Assembly: GCA_001972305.1 (NCBI GenBank)
Contig: BDDD01002650.1
Span: forward strand, 101,305 to 165,304
Source: Cephalotus follicularis
Taxonomy: Eukaryota > Streptophyta > Magnoliopsida > Oxalidales > Cephalotaceae
Length of the DNA: 64,000 bases
Direction: 5' to 3'
Both the position numbers and the translations under genes were made by a program. Within the stretch, counting starts at the first letter, position 1. Each line of letters opens with the position of its first letter. Below are positions 21,648-34,540 of this stretch, piece after piece. Under the pieces are notes generated by a model that saw only the letters and a program-made list of their open reading frames with translations, was not told the origin of the DNA and did not search any database.

Positions 21648-23929
21648 TGTAACGCCCCAAACCCTAAGGGTCAACCCCCAAGGTTTGATGCGCTACTAAC
21701 AGTACCATTCATTTACCAATTTTCAACAGAAATTAAAAACTTGTAACAATATAATAACGCATGCGGAATAAGTCCAATAAAATATCACTTGTGTGGATAA
21801 AACCCATGTGTACGGTATGGTTCATATATAAGCTCTGCCACAAGCTAGCAGGTCATACAATAATATACAATTCATCACTATACTTCTTGGGTCATCGAAC
21901 TGCAGTATGAGGGAGGAGACTCACCCGGGGCTTCAATCCTCAGCTGCTGTGAAGTTCCACATATACCTGACCCATTACATTAAAATGCAATGGGTCAATG
22001 ACCACTGGTCGTGTAGGAACTACCACCATTCATTTATGAATGCAATTGCAGCAAGCATATGCAATGCAGATGAGAGATGCAGTACAATCCATACAATATA
22101 ACAGTCCATAATAATCATTCATTCTATAACGGTCATTCACAATCATTAACAGTCACTGACAGTCATTATAAATCCTTCCTCGGTATCCCCTACTTAAGGA
22201 GGAGCAGTAACGCACTCCAGACGTCAAGGCAGAGGAGCAGGGACAGGAATAAACATTACATTTTAGGCAGACCAGTTCCTCGGGTTCCTCGGCTTTAGGA
22301 AGAGCAATATGCACGCTCTAGACATTAAAGGCAGAGGAGAGGAACATGAACATTCTATGGTAACAGTGACAGTAACAGTAACAGTGGAAGTAACATTCAG
22401 TCAGTGTGGCTTATATCGGTCGGTGATCCATTGGGCTATCTCAGTGATCTTCCAGGCTCATCTCAAAGATAGCCTTACAGGCTCATCTCTGTTGGTCATC
22501 CCGTAGGCTCATCTCGATTGGTGATCCGGTACAGTACACTAAATTATACTACACTACATTAACAATACATTAACATTTTACTGTGGGGTCTGCCTTCACA
22601 ACCTTTTCCTTTATCACTCCATAATGTACTACACTTATCATTTATATTTCTCTGCACTTATCACTTATTCATTTATACACTACACTTATCATCCTTTTCT
22701 ATTTATATATATTTTCCTTTTTACTGTAGCCATCAATGGGTGCCTCCCATTATGCACTCTAGCGCTCAAATGCGTTATAAGACTTGCATGGCCGCATGCA
22801 GGGCATGGTTCTGCGCCATGCTCACTTTCCCTGGACGCATGCAAGAGCACTATGCAAGCGCTACGCTCACATGCACTGGACGCATGCTCCTGGAAGAGGA
22901 GAGCTCAACAGGTACGCATGGTAACGCACAGTGAGCTCAGTGTGCTTTGTAGTGGAGAGCTAGGTGCATAATTGTGCATGGCGTGCAACCTCGGCACGTG
23001 CATGGCAGAGAAAGACTTTGGCGTTTGGCACCTTGGGCGCCAGGCACAGTGCATCCTCGGCACCCTGGCACACCACTTAGGCGCATACATGGCGCATGGT
23101 TGCCAGTGGAGAGCTTGGCATGCCATATCATGCTCGGGTGCTCATGGAACAGTGCTCAGCGCCATCACTGTGGAGAGCTTTGTACCTCGGGCGCAGGGTA
23201 GAGGATGTCGCATTCGTGCCAGAGGACAGTTCAGGGATGCCAAGTGTATCATGGAAGGGTATGAAATCAATACTCTCAGTTATCAATTGATAGAAAGAAG
23301 AACATCCCACTCACTAGTATCAACAGTTTCCTCAGCTAGCTCCCATGTTGCGCGGGCTCCGAGCCTAGATCTTCCTCTGCAAGACCAACACACAACAACG
23401 CTTAGCTACCATGAACAACATCTCTGAAGCTATGGAAGAACCACATACAACCATGAAAACCAAGGCGAAGCTCTTCCTCGACTTCACGATCGTGCCTGCA
23501 CCAACCATGCAATGCACCAAAACGTACTGAGGAGGACACTTACCTGCTAGACGCGTAGACGGGTGAAAGAAGGTTCCAACCTCAAACAGCGCTCAAGCTT
23601 CAGAAGAAAGACAAAGAAGAAGAATGAAAGATGAAGGCTCACTCTCCCAATTGCTTCTTCTGATGTGAGAAGATGGATATCAAATCTGCCGAAGTCAACT
23701 ATTAAGCTTCTTAAACAAGCTTTGCACATATCCCAACACCAACTAAACCTTTCTTATAACTTAACCACACATACATAAACCAAGGGCAACCCTTGGGTCT
23801 TCACCAAGCCCAATCCCAAGCAACACTTAACCAAGAAGGAGAAGCCCAAGCCAACACAACCATGGAAAAAAAAAAGTTTTCCCCCATGCCCAAACATCAA
23901 TTTGTCCAAAATTAATGCGGTCGGTTACA
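21648..23929 (-). repeat. 3' LTR of element C (chimeric, 2,282 bp)
   Basis: On the minus strand it starts TGTAACCGACCGCATTAATT. 23248-23929 is nearly identical to 31284-31964 of the 5' LTR. The rest (21648-23247) does not match the 5' LTR but resembles F3: CCCTAAGGGTCAACCCCC at the end, GGCTCATCTC array (22425-22520), inverted repeat GACCCATT/AATGGGTC (21969-21996). At 22740-23180 GCATGC, GGCGC and CTCGGCACC words are iterated densely. Confidence 0.8.
22740..23180 (-). repeat. Iterated GCATGC / GGCGC word array in the 3' LTR of element C
   Basis: GCATG(C), GCGCATG, TTGGCGC and CCTCGGCAC recur at irregular 10-30 bp spacing. The position, 750-1190 nt from the LTR start, overlaps that of the arrays in F3 and F4. 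The GC-rich, stop-poor sequence creates several spurious open frames on both strands. Confidence 0.65.
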
Positions 23930-23945
23930 ACCTCTCCCCCTTAAG
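23930..23945 (-). other. Polypurine tract of element C
   Basis: On the minus strand AAGGGGGAGAGGT lies next to the 3' LTR start TGTAACCGACC. Confidence 0.8.
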
Positions 23946-24478
23946 GAATTTTGTCCTCGAAATTCCAGCTCTGGTCCAGGGAATAAGTCCGGGTAATGTT
24001 CCCTCATCTAGTCCTCACGTTCCCAGGTAGCCTCTTCTGCTATGTGGTTTCTCCACAAGATCTTCACCAAGGGAAAGGTCTTGTTCCTCAAAACCTGTTC
24101 TCTTCGGTCTAAGATCTGCTATGGGGTTTCTTCATATGCCAACACTGGTAAATCCTCTTCGGCCAATACCACTGGCTCAGTCAACACATGGGAAGGATCA
24201 GCAACGTACTTCCTCAGCACAGATACATGAAACACGTCGTGTACCCTGGCCATTCCCTCAGTCAATGCCAGACGATAAGCCACTGGTTCAATCCTTTGCA
24301 CAATCTCAAAGGGACCTATGTACCTTGGGCTAAGCTTTCCACGCTTGCCAAAATGAACAATCCCCATGTAAGGTGATACCCTGAGAAAAACCTTGTCACC
24401 TACAGAGAATTGCAAGTCCTTATGGCGCTTGTCTGCATAGCTCTTCTGCCTACTCTGGGCTGCCCGCAGATGATATCA
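23946..24478 (-). pseudogene. Element C integrase C-terminus and chromodomain
   Basis: 24415-24119 carries the SH3-like region ([47 protein letters not shown]). An in-frame TAG at 24121-24119 precedes the chromodomain ([28 protein letters not shown]) and a second TAG near 24009. The frame continues from the integrase after a TGA at 24478-24476. Confidence 0.85.
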
Positions 24479-25399
24479 GATCACCGTCACCTTCTCTGCT
24501 GTGTCCCTGACCAACTCTGGTCCCAAAAACTGGCGTTCTCCCACCGCGTTCAAACAAAAAGGAGTTCGACAATGTCTGCCATACAACGCCTCATAACGAG
24601 CCATACCAATGCTCGCCTGAAAGCTGTTGTTGTAGGCAAACTCGATCAAAGTCAAATGGTCATCCCAACTTCCTCGGAAATCCATGACACAGGCTCTCAA
24701 CATGTCCTCAAGAATCTGGATAGCCCACTCAGACTGCCCATCGGTCTGAGGATGGTACGCCGTACTGAGTCGCAACTCCGTACCCAACGTCCTCTGCAAG
24801 CTCCGCCAGAATCTTGATGTGAACCTCGGGTCTCTATCCGAAACTATGTTGCTGAGGATCCCATGTAACCTGATCACACCATCCACATACAACCGAGCTA
24901 ACTTGTCCAAACCGAAGTCCTTCCTTATAGGTATGAAGTGAGCAGACTTGGTCAAACGATCTACTATCACCCAGATAACATCATGCTTACTCCGTGTCCT
25001 AGGAAAACCAGTGACAAAGTCCATAGATATGTTGTCCCATTTCCACACTGGAATAGGAAGCAGTTGAAGAAGACCTGAAAGCTTCTGTCGCTCTGCCTTC
25101 CTCTGCTGGCATGTCAAGCACCTTGCCACAAACCTGGCAATCTCACGCTTCATGCCCCGCCACCAAAAACATTGCCTTAGGTCACGGTACATCTTGGTAA
25201 TTCCAGGATGGATTGACCAAGGAGAATGATGGGCTTCTTCGAGGATCTCCTTCTTGATTGTCTGAACATGTGGCACACACATCCTCTCTCGAAACATCAG
25301 AGCACCGTCACCCCTGATGTGGAAGTCAGTTCGAGAACCCTCTCTGACTTGTTTCAACAACTTGGCCAACCACCAGTCCTTCTCTTGCAGTCCCCGGAT
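24479..25399 (-). pseudogene. Element C integrase
   Basis: The HHCC zinc region (HHSPWSIHPG, CLTCQQRK) and the DDE core are intact: [26 protein letters not shown]. 297 codons are open to the TGA at 24476. A TAG at 25402-25400 separates it from RNase H in the same frame. Confidence 0.9.
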
Positions 25400-26043
25400 C
25401 TACTCTTCCCAAACAGACCTCACTTGCAAGGAAGCTAACACTGCTCCACTGTCTCCGGTAGACAGCTCTGCCCTTAAAGACCTCAACTGTTCCAACATTG
25501 GCAAGTAAACCAACCGTACATGAGCCAAGGAAGTGGAGGACTTCCTACTTAATGCATCAGCAACCACGTTGGCCTTACCAGGATGATACTCGATAGTACA
25601 GTCATAATCCTTGATGAGCACGATCCATGTCCTCTGCCTCATATTCAAATGTGGTTGAGAAGACAAATACTTCAAACTCAGGTGGTCAGTAAAGATCTGG
25701 CAGACCTCACCATACAGATAGTGACGCCATATCTTTAAAGCAAACACCACCGCAGCCAACTCCAAGTCATGTGTAGGGTAACTAATCTCATGAACCTTCA
25801 ACTGTCGAGAAGCATAGGCAATGACCTTGCCTTCTTGCATCAACACACAACCAAGGCCGTGCAAAGAAGCATCACTGTACACCACAAAACCAGCCCCTGG
25901 GAAGGAAGGGTCAACACTGGAGCTGACGTTAACCTATCCTTCAACGTCTGGAAGCTCTTCTCATAGTCCTCTGACCAAACGAACTTCACATCCTTCCTTG
26001 TCAACTTCGACAAAGGAGCCGCTATTGCCGAGAATCCTTCCAC
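25400..26043 (-). pseudogene. Element C RNase H region
   Basis: Two frames joined by a frameshift near 25890: LTRKDVKFVWSEDYEKSFQ (26043-25840), then [36 protein letters not shown] and [10 protein letters not shown] (25885-25400). The catalytic aspartates YSDA and TDH are kept. Confidence 0.88.
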
Positions 26044-26583
26044 GAACCTTCAGTAATAGCCAGCAAGTCCAAGGAAACTACGCACTTCAGGTACGCTCTT
26101 AGGCCTTTCCTATGCCAACACAACTTCAACCTTCCTCGGGTCCACCTCAACACCATGGCCCGAGATCACATGGCCCAAAAATACAACACTGTCCAGCCAA
26201 AACTCACACTCACTGAGCTTAGCATACAAATCATGGTCTCTCAAGGTCTGTAAAACAATCCTCAGGTGTTCCTCATGCTCGGCCATACTCCGTGAGTATA
26301 CCACCACGTCATCTATGAACACCACCACAAAGGTGTCCAAGAAGGGTTGGAACACACGATTCATCAAATCCATGAAAACTGCCGGTGCATTGGTTAAACC
26401 AAACGACATAACTGAGAACTCATAAAGACCATAACGACATCTGAAGGCTGTCTTCGGAACATCCTCTTCCTTCACCTTCAACTGGTGATATCCAAACCGA
26501 AGATCTATCTTAGAGAACACACAAGTGTCTCGCAACTGATCAAACAAGTCATCTATTCTTGGCAACGGATACTTGTTACGCAA
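26044..26583 (-). pseudogene. Element C reverse transcriptase, main part
   Basis: [66 protein letters not shown] with an intact FIDD. A TAG at 26112-26110 and a TGA near 26055 fall before the next block. A one-base loss at about 26580 puts the RT start in another frame. Confidence 0.9.
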
Positions 26584-27440
26584 GTGACCTTGTTGAGCTG
26601 CCTATAGTCAATGCACAAACGCATAGCTCCATCCTTTTTCTTCACAAACAGGACTGAAGCACCCCATGGAGAACTACTAGGTCGAATAAATCCTTTATCC
26701 AATAAGTCTTCCAACTGTACCTTCAACTCTTTCAACTCTATAGGTTCCATACGATAAGGAGCAAGGGATATAGGAGCCGCACCGGGGATCAACTCAATCT
26801 CAAAGTTTATTTCCCTGTCTGGAGGAAGACCTGGTAACTCGTCTGGGAAGACATCGGGAAACTCACAAACCATGGGTATGTCCCCTACCTCTGGCTTAGT
26901 CATCCGAGTATCCACCACATGAGCTAAGAATCCTTGCGCACCTTTATCCAAAGCCTTACGTGCAACCATAGCCGAGATCAACTTTAGAGGTGCCGAGCAC
27001 TGCTCGCAAACCAGCTCCATGCCTGACTCGTGAGGCAAACAAAAGGAAACAACCCTGTGTGAACAATCGACCACTGCTCGGTGCCTTGTCAGCCAATCCA
27101 TGCCCAGGATGGCATCAAAGTCCTCAAACTGGAAGGGAACAAGGTCGACCACAAAACTCTGTCCCTTGATCACAACATCACAACCCCTATAGACTCGTTC
27201 TACACGGTAACTCTGGCCCGTAGGAACAGATAAGGCGATCTCTTCGTCCAGGGAACTCAACACTCCACATGCATTTATGTAAAATGCATGGGCAACAAAA
27301 GATAAAGAGGCTCCCGTGTCAAACAAGACCGTGGCATCTCTGTCAAAGATAAGAGCCTTACCTATAGCCACGTCCGCGGATCCAAGAGCATCTTCTCTGT
27401 TCAGAGCATAGACTCTAGCTGTTGCCGCGGGTCTACCCTG
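26553..27440 (-). pseudogene. Element C protease and RT N-terminus
   Basis: 27371-26553 includes the aspartic protease motif [18 protein letters not shown], a linker, then [36 protein letters not shown] and IDYRQLNK. The frame is continuous with the gag zinc-knuckle block apart from a TAG at 27443-27441. gag and pol therefore formed one frame, usual for Tekay-type elements. Confidence 0.88.
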
Positions 27441-27923
27441 CTAACGACTTCCACCAGCCCTGGATGATCCCACTTGTGAAGCTGTTGATCCACCTCTGAC
27501 TCCCGCAGGTTGTCTATTAGAAGCAATTGATCCAGGTTTTGTCGTGGTCTGCTGGACTTGTGGACAATTTCTCTTGATGTGCCCAACCTGGCCACACTGG
27601 AAGCAATCACGGGTATTTGTTTTGCAGTTGCCAAAGTGGAAGCGACCACACTTCTGACACTTGAGAGGCTGTTGAGAAATAGATGAACTCTGGTGCCTGC
27701 TCTGCTGCGCACCACTGGCTGTAGGAGGATTCGCCTGCTGCGGAGAAAACGTCCCCTGGCCATCAGTCCTTGCCTGTCCTCGGTTTCCACCATCAACTTG
27801 CTGGTTGGAGTACCGTTTCCTTCGTTTCCCTTGTCCTCGGGAAGAACCATCCCCTTGAGCAGACTGCTGTCCATCTCTCTTCTGTCCCCTTTCCTGGCGG
27901 TTCCTCTGTTCCATGATACTCTA
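27441..27923 (-). pseudogene. Element C gag, nucleocapsid part
   Basis: A basic Q/R/G-rich tract followed by CQKCGRFHFGNC and the canonical CCHC knuckle CFQCGQVGHIKRNC. A TAG at 27923-27921 separates it in frame from the gag core. Confidence 0.85.
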
Positions 27924-28744
27924 CTTAACTCTCTTGGTAGATTCTACCATATCTCCAAAGACAGTCCAATTGGTTGCTGGCACAGTATGTCTTACCTCAG
28001 GATTCAACCCATCCAAGAACTTCTCACATCTCTCCTCTTGGTCTGCAACCAAAGCCGGAGCAAAATGAGACAACTCCATAAAGCGATATTCGTACTGGGT
28101 CACAGTCATACTCCCTTGTCGTAGATGCAAAAACTCTCTCCTCTTCCCCTTCACAAAGGTAGCCGGGAAGAAGTATTGACGAAACTCCCTCTTGAAAACA
28201 TCCCACGTGATCATAGCAACATTAGTGTGTCTAGCTTGGAGAGCTTCCCACCAACGAAGAGCATTCTTCCTTTCCAAGAAGACAGCAAGTCCAATGCGTG
28301 AGTCATCGGAAACTCCATCTGTACAAAAAGCATCTCAAGATGATTCAGCCATACCTCAGCATCTGCTGGATCATCCGTTCCCTCAAAGGTTGCAGCACCT
28401 AAACGTTGCAGACGTTCAACTGGTAAAGCTTGAGGTCGAGAACCGCTCAAAGCTTGTGCTATCATCGTAGCAAACTGCATCCACTCTGCCTGACCACCTG
28501 TACCAATCGGAGGAGGTGCCTGCGCTGCTGACTGCGATGCCGGGCCCTCAGCTGCCACAGCTGGTCCAGTTTCTTGTTCCACCACTCCAGGATTAGCCTG
28601 CACACAAGCTCCAACAGGAGGCAGTTCTTGATCCACATGTGGAGGGGAGGTCTCTCTTCCTCTACCCTGACCACGTCCTCTGGCTGGGGAAACCCCTCGT
28701 CCCCTACCCACGCCATTTCCTATAGTTTGACGCGGAGGCACCAT
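27924..28744 (-). pseudogene. Element C gag, N-terminus and retrotransposon gag core
   Basis: Starts MVPPRQTIGNG at 28744, with a proline- and alanine-rich tail. A frameshift at about 28308 leads to the gag core NALRWWEALQARH, EFLHLRQGSMTVTQYEYRF, KFLDGLNPEVRH. Confidence 0.85.
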
Positions 28745-28852
28745 CTACTTTCACATGCAAGTTTAGGACATTACTAACATGTGTACTACATGAAATGCAA
28801 TGCATGCATACCCCCAAAAGTCTGCAAAGAAAACACAAGGAAAATAAACCGG

Positions 28853-28873
28853 TCTCTCTGATACTAAGAAAGC
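28853..28873 (-). other. Primer-binding site of element C
   Basis: On the minus strand, just after the 5' LTR, TTAGTATCAGAGAG resembles the initiator tRNA-Met site TGGTATCAGAGC found in elements E and G. Several mismatches suggest decay. Confidence 0.65.
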
Positions 28874-31800
28874 TGACACGCCCCGTTCCCGAGCACCCCT
28901 GCCCGAGGACGGCCGTGTCACGTGGAAGGATCCCTCATCTGGATCCCTAACCAAACCCAACAATAACAAAGGCTAACGCTAAGGCCAGAGCAAGCGTTAA
29001 AAACGCGCTGCCGAGGAGAGCCGCGCTCCCCAGGCCAAACGCACCCAAGGCATAAAAACAAGAAATGCCCGAGCAGGAAGGAGGAAAGAAGGAAGGGTAA
29101 AACATCAAAAGAACCCTTACTTTAAACTATTCCCAAAGCTCACCGTTTTACTAAAAGAAACAAACGCAACACCCACTTAGCAAACGCACCGTTTAACTAA
29201 AGGGAACGCAACACCCATTTAGCAAACGCACCGTTTAACTAAAGGGAACGTGTACCACACCTACTGCCCAAACGCACCATTCCACTAAAGGAAACATGCC
29301 AGGGTAGCGAGCCAGGGCAGAGAACGCAACACTACGTCTTGCAGGGATGCCAACACAACACAAACATGACGTAACACAAGCCAGGTCTGTACCCCATCCT
29401 AAGACATGCCTTCCCAGGATGAACCATCCTCGGGCATGTCCTCATTGGACGACAACACTTAACAAAAAGCTGAGCCTGGGATCAACACAAGGGCCCGGGG
29501 ACAAATGCCAAGAGATGGGACAACCACCCGATGTCCCACCAACACTCGAACTACACTATGGAGATGAAAACTCTCCCTGGCCAGGTGCCCAGGGGATCCA
29601 CCAGAGCTCACACACCAAAACGTCTCCAGGGATCGAGCTGGTCCGAGGTCGGGCAAAACTACAGAAAACTGCTTACCTCCACTTAACGCCTACGGCATGC
29701 TCGGGGACAACGCCCGAGGACGCCACCATACCTCAGCTTAGGGTCAACCAACCCGAGTTGTGAAGTCAACCTAGGGTTTGACCAAACAACAACGTAGCCA
29801 TCCGTCCCCCGGCATCTCAGCAGAGGTGCCACGCACGAAAGGCCGGAGGAGAAAACACTGAAGTTTCACCAAGGCCAGGGCTGGGAAGACTTGCTACCCT
29901 GCCCAAGGTCAAACAACCCCCAAACTCAAACGTTGTCCCTGCATACCCAAACACTAAGCAAAATAGCGCCAGGGCTGGAAAACAGCACAAACAACAAGTA
30001 TATAAAACAAAGAAATGAATTATATAAGCGATCCCGGGCAAACCGCCGAGGACGCCCAACATTCAAGAGTTTTACACAAGTTTACAAAAAGGTTTTACAA
30101 GACATAGATATCACACAATCTAAAAAAAAACCCTATAAATGTCCCCAAATGCATGAAGGTGTCCGAGGCCTAGGAGCCATCCTAAGGTGTTGCGCCCGGC
30201 GTCTACCTCTCTCTACAAACTGTCCTTAGTGGATCTCAAGAACACTGCTGCCTTGCTCCCTCTGCACACAAAACTGAGAGGGGATTAGTCCAACTGACAA
30301 GTGAGTAAGATCAAGGATTATCCTGGGCGACCCACTTCCACCGGGGTGCCAAGAGTCAAGGTGAACGTGCCCTTCCTCAACTAGGCCGGGGACAAACCAT
30401 CTCCCCTGCTCAACAAAACAAGGCAGAGGTGAAAGTATACAAGGATATCGATAACAAAGAAAAGTCCGACGAGACGTCAGAGCTACCAACTCAATGACCG
30501 ACCTCAAGTAAATAAGATAAACAACAGTTTATGTATATAAGAACATGCCAAGGATCCAAGGATCAACAAAAGATCAACTCTAAGGATCAACAATTCTCAA
30601 GGGGACTACTGGTACTGTATCAATCATAAGCACATTCCACACACGCACATGCACAATCGACTCACACACTTCCATAGCCGGAACCACCTCGGCAGCATAC
30701 ATAACGAACTCCGTTGACATTCTATCAACGCGGTCATGGGCTACAGGATTTAACACATCCCTCATATACTCAATATAGATACCCACTTCCAGAGCACCGC
30801 ATGAACATCGGTAGAAGGGCTACGCAAGCACTCCTCCCCCGGAAAATCATACGTTGGTGCACCTCACTACATGAACCTCGAACGAGGGGCTACGCAAGCC
30901 CACCCCCGTCGGCAATCATGAGCTCAGCATTACACTAGGTGAACCTCGATCGAGAAGTTAGCTCGTTGGCAATCACATAGAGTTTAATATCGTACAAGGG
31001 GCCCAGAGAATCACCTCTCAGCTCCACCCTTGACGAGATAACAGAGGAGAACCTCGGATCAGAGGCAAGTGTATCACCACTTAGACCATCTCGGGCCGGC
31101 AATCTCATTCATAACCAAGTAACCAGCACCCAGTAACCAGTATCCAAGGACAACAACGCATGATATCAAATAAAGCATGAATACTTAAACAGAAGGAGAA
31201 ACAACAAGTTCAACCCAGGCAAAGCAGTATTCACATGCAATATCAACAAGATGACATGAAAAGAAACTCTAGTCAAAGGTAATATCATGGAAGGGTATGA
31301 AATCTATACTCTCAGTTATCAATTGATAGAAAGGAGAACATCCCACTCACTAGTATCAACAGTTTCCTCAGCTAGCTCCCTTGTTGCACAGGCTCTGAGT
31401 CTAGATCTTCCTCTGCAAGACCAACACACAACAACGCTTAGCTACCATGAACAACATCTCTGAAGCTATGCAACAACCACATACAACCATGAAAACCAAG
31501 GCGAAGCTCTTCCTCGGCCTCACGATAGTCCCTGAACCAACTATGCGACGCACCAAAACGTACTGTGGAGGACACTCACCTGCTAGACGCGTAGCGGGTG
31601 AAAGAAGGTTCCAACCTCAAATAGCGCTCAAGCTTCAGAAGAAAGACAAAGAAGAAGAATGAAAGATGAAGGCTCACTCTCCCAACTGCTTCTTCTGATG
31701 TGAGAAGATGGATATCAAATCTGCCGAAGTCAACTATTAAGCTTCTTAAACAAGCTTTGCACATATCCCAACACCAACTGAACCTTTCTTATAACTTAAC

Positions 31801-31964
31801 CACACATACACAAACCAAGGGCAACCCTTGGGTCTTCACCAAGCCCTAACCCAAGCAACACTTAACCAAGAAGGAGAACCCCAAGCCAACACAACCAAGG
31901 AAAAAAAAAAGTTTTCCCCCAGGCCCAAACATCAATTTGTCCAAAATTAATGCGGGCCATTACA
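28874..31964 (-). repeat. 5' LTR of element C (F5, 3,091 bp)
   Basis: On the minus strand it starts TGTAATGGCCCGCATT and ends GGGGCGTGTCA. It carries a 42-bp tandem repeat at 29166-29249, an iterated GAACCTCGA/CGAGGGGCTACGCAAG array at 30800-31050, and CCCGAGG words throughout. The open frames within it (29347-29763, 29891-30229 and others) have no recognisable domain. Confidence 0.8.
29166..29249. repeat. 42-bp tandem repeat in the F5 LTR
   Basis: GCAACACCCAYTTAGCAAAC starts at 29166 and 29208. Degenerate partial copies lie on each side. Each unit contains TTAG...CTAA, so the inverted repeat expected at this LTR position (29218-29243, TTTAG/CTAAA) is itself duplicated. Confidence 0.8.
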
Positions 31965-32214
31965 ATTTATTTTTTGTTTTAGTACATCCTACGTTTATTT
32001 TTATAGAATCTCCTATAGCTCTTTGTGGGAACGATCCCTACTTTCGATTGTGCTAATAATTGTTAGATTAGGGTAATTTTGATTCAGTTTAACGACACCC
32101 ATCACATACATCTCGATGCAGCTCCCACAAGGCCTAAAGACAACCCATTTCCATCACGTGGCTAGTGCTGGGGAAGACGAAAATCAAAGCCAAACGGTTA
32201 CTACACAATGCATG
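31965..32214 (+). repeat. Tat/Athila-like LTR end fragment and unassigned flank
   Basis: 31965-32104 contains TGTGGGAACGATCCCTACTT and ends TTTAACGACACCCATCA, the style of a Tat/Athila-like LTR 3' end. It is the approximate reverse complement of 36185-36315. 32105-32214 is not assigned. Confidence 0.6.
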
Positions 32215-33643
32215 TGTAACACCCCCGATGGTGGGAGCCCTTACAGGTCATAATACCAAACTGAAACATAACGGGATACCTAAACAAAAGACTGATGCGA
32301 AACGGATGTGGTGGTCTGAAACATAACTTATAACAAAACCGATGTTTAACAAAGTCTAAAAACCTTAACAATACATAAGTAAAAGCAAACCATAATCCGA
32401 TATCCAAATAGTGTTTAAGAGGAAACTAGTCTGATATTATCTAAAAATATGATCAACACTACTGAAAACACAATGGATTAACTCCTAGCTGATCCTCTGA
32501 CAAGTGGGTAACTCTCATCACACGTTTCCCCCATCCTTCGGGAAACCTGCCGCATAGAAACAAAAACGCGGCTGAGCAAACCTCAGTACCGATAAGGAAG
32601 TAAAACAGTAAACGACGAACAAATAATTGGAACTTTAAATTTAGCAAAGTAACATAATAAATATTCTTCAAGATGTAAAGCAGAATATTTGAAAATGAGC
32701 AGTTATAAAATCGTCATAACTTTACGAAAAACATATTATCATAATTCAAAAATTTATCTGATTTCATAATTCCATAATAGAGAATTCTGACATACATACA
32801 TATATAGGTGCAAGGGGTTCACGAGGCCCACATGCTCTGACGAAAAAGTCGTGTACGGCACTACACAAACAATCCCAAATACTGAATTTCTGAATTCTGA
32901 CAATAACTAGAGTATACTCATACGCCTCAAAAGGATCCATATCCTACTCTCAGGATACATATTTAAAAGAGACGTCGTAGACCAATCACACCGCCGCGAT
33001 AGGTGTCAGGTCCTCCATGCCAAAGAACATGCCTATGATACCTCATAGGTAGGGTTTTTCTCTGTATGTTATTATGCTAAAACTTTGTTTTATTCTAAAA
33101 CAATTCTAAAACATACTTATGTAAACTATCTCCAGACATATCTGAAATTATGTAAAGAGGATCATACTTTCATATCAAAAATCAAAATCAAAATCCGATC
33201 TGTATCTGAAGTATAACATACTCCCTAAAGTGGAAGTCATGTCCAAACAATAACACATTTTTGATAACAGAAAATATGTATATTAAAAATTAATATCCGA
33301 TATAACAATAATAAATCTGTTTCAATAACATTATTATCAAAATGAGGATATCCAATCAAAATATGAATTTTATTCCGATTGAAACCAGGAGCATAATCAT
33401 AAAAGCATAAATCCGTTTAAGAACGATGTATCAGTAAAAATTAACTTTGTTTAATTTAACCGAAGGAATATCCAAGAATCGAAGAATCCGTACCTTAGCA
33501 GGTCAAAAATCTAAGCAATCTAGAATACTGGACAAAAGCACCCTATAAGTGTCCTAAACTCCACCACGAATGATATTAAGACCTAAACATATGAGTCTAA
33601 ACATCACATAACATAAAAAGTAGCAATTATCAAAACTGCCAGA

Positions 33644-33780
33644 GAAAGCGTCGACAGTTTGTTCCTAGGCGTCGACGGTTTCATTGCACAAAAGGACAAA
33701 GCGTCGAGTAAAGAGTCGACTGACCACAGCACAAAACAATACAAAGCGGCGATGCTCAAGGAATAAGCGTCGACGGTTTG
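33644..33780 (-). repeat. Iterated GCGTCGACGG block II of LTR B2
   Basis: Five or six copies or near copies (AAGCGTCGACAGTTT, GGCGTCGACGGTTT, AAGCGTCGAGTAA, AGAGTCGACTG, AAGCGTCGACGGTTT) with spacers of 15-30 bp. Confidence 0.8.
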
Positions 33781-34540
33781 CGTTGAATACAGAATACCAG
33801 TTGCATAAAATAGTTTCAATTTCATGAACAACTCAGATTTTTCATATACAAAAGTTATAGTAGCAAAAAACAGACTTTAAAAACATGTCATATGAGTCTG
33901 TAACTATCAGTATGGTGATTATAAATGCACAATCATGAAAATAACAAGTTTAGCATAGCATTTTCATGTCAAAACATGGTTTTTAAATAGTTTACAAAAT
34001 CATGAACTATAATCTGATTTTTCCTGTGTATAATCCGTAAAACAGTAATATATATATATATATATACATACGTCAATAACATGATTTCTTGTTTTTAAGC
34101 ATCAATATTACAATTTATGCATAAAACCCATGAACATATAAAGATAACAGCAGAAATTTAGTTTCAACAGGCTTCTAAAATCATGCTCACGATTAAATTC
34201 TAGCCTGTTTCAATATGAATTAATGGGTGGTATAGAAACTACATAGTACAAGCTACAACTTTCGTTTAGAATTTACCTTCAAAAGACGTCAAAATCGGTG
34301 TAGAAAAATGCTTGCAAAGTTGCTGTTCGTGTTTGTCAAAATGTGCAGATAGTTTTCTTTCAAAATAATACTTAGATTTTTAAAACCAGAAAAACGAGTA
34401 ACATTAATGGTACAATCATGAAACTAATAAGTTTCCTTACATGCAGATTCAGTTTCGAACAAAAAAGGAAAATCAGATCAACAAAAATGGCAAAAACCCC
34501 TTTTTCCTTAAACATGTCACCGTCCAAACTGGTATGGAAA

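Larger units (their letters stand above)
21648..31964 (-). mobile_element. Element C: Tekay-like Ty3 element with mismatched LTRs
   Basis: Full internal order on the minus strand: 5' LTR (28874-31964), primer site, gag, protease, RT, RNase H, integrase, chromodomain, polypurine tract, 3' LTR (21648-23929). Only about 680 bp at the LTR start are shared by the two LTRs. No target duplication: the flanks are CATAA and ATTTA. Frameshifts and at least eight in-frame stops, all TAG or TGA. Confidence 0.85.

Noticed and set aside
22735..22770. Resemblance to the Tat/Athila phrase GGGTTGCCTCCCACTAAGCGC
   Set aside because: The match (GGGTGCCTCCCATTATGCAC) is short and lies within the LTR of element C, without any other Tat/Athila sequence nearby. 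Treated as coincidence.
22972..23427. Open frame of 151 codons in the 3' LTR of element C
   Set aside because: GC-rich iterated words give overlapping open frames in several frames on both strands. It crosses the LTR recombination point and has no recognisable domain.
29347..30229. Plus-strand frames in the 5' LTR of element C
   Set aside because: Low-complexity LTR sequence without domain, and no counterpart in other LTRs.
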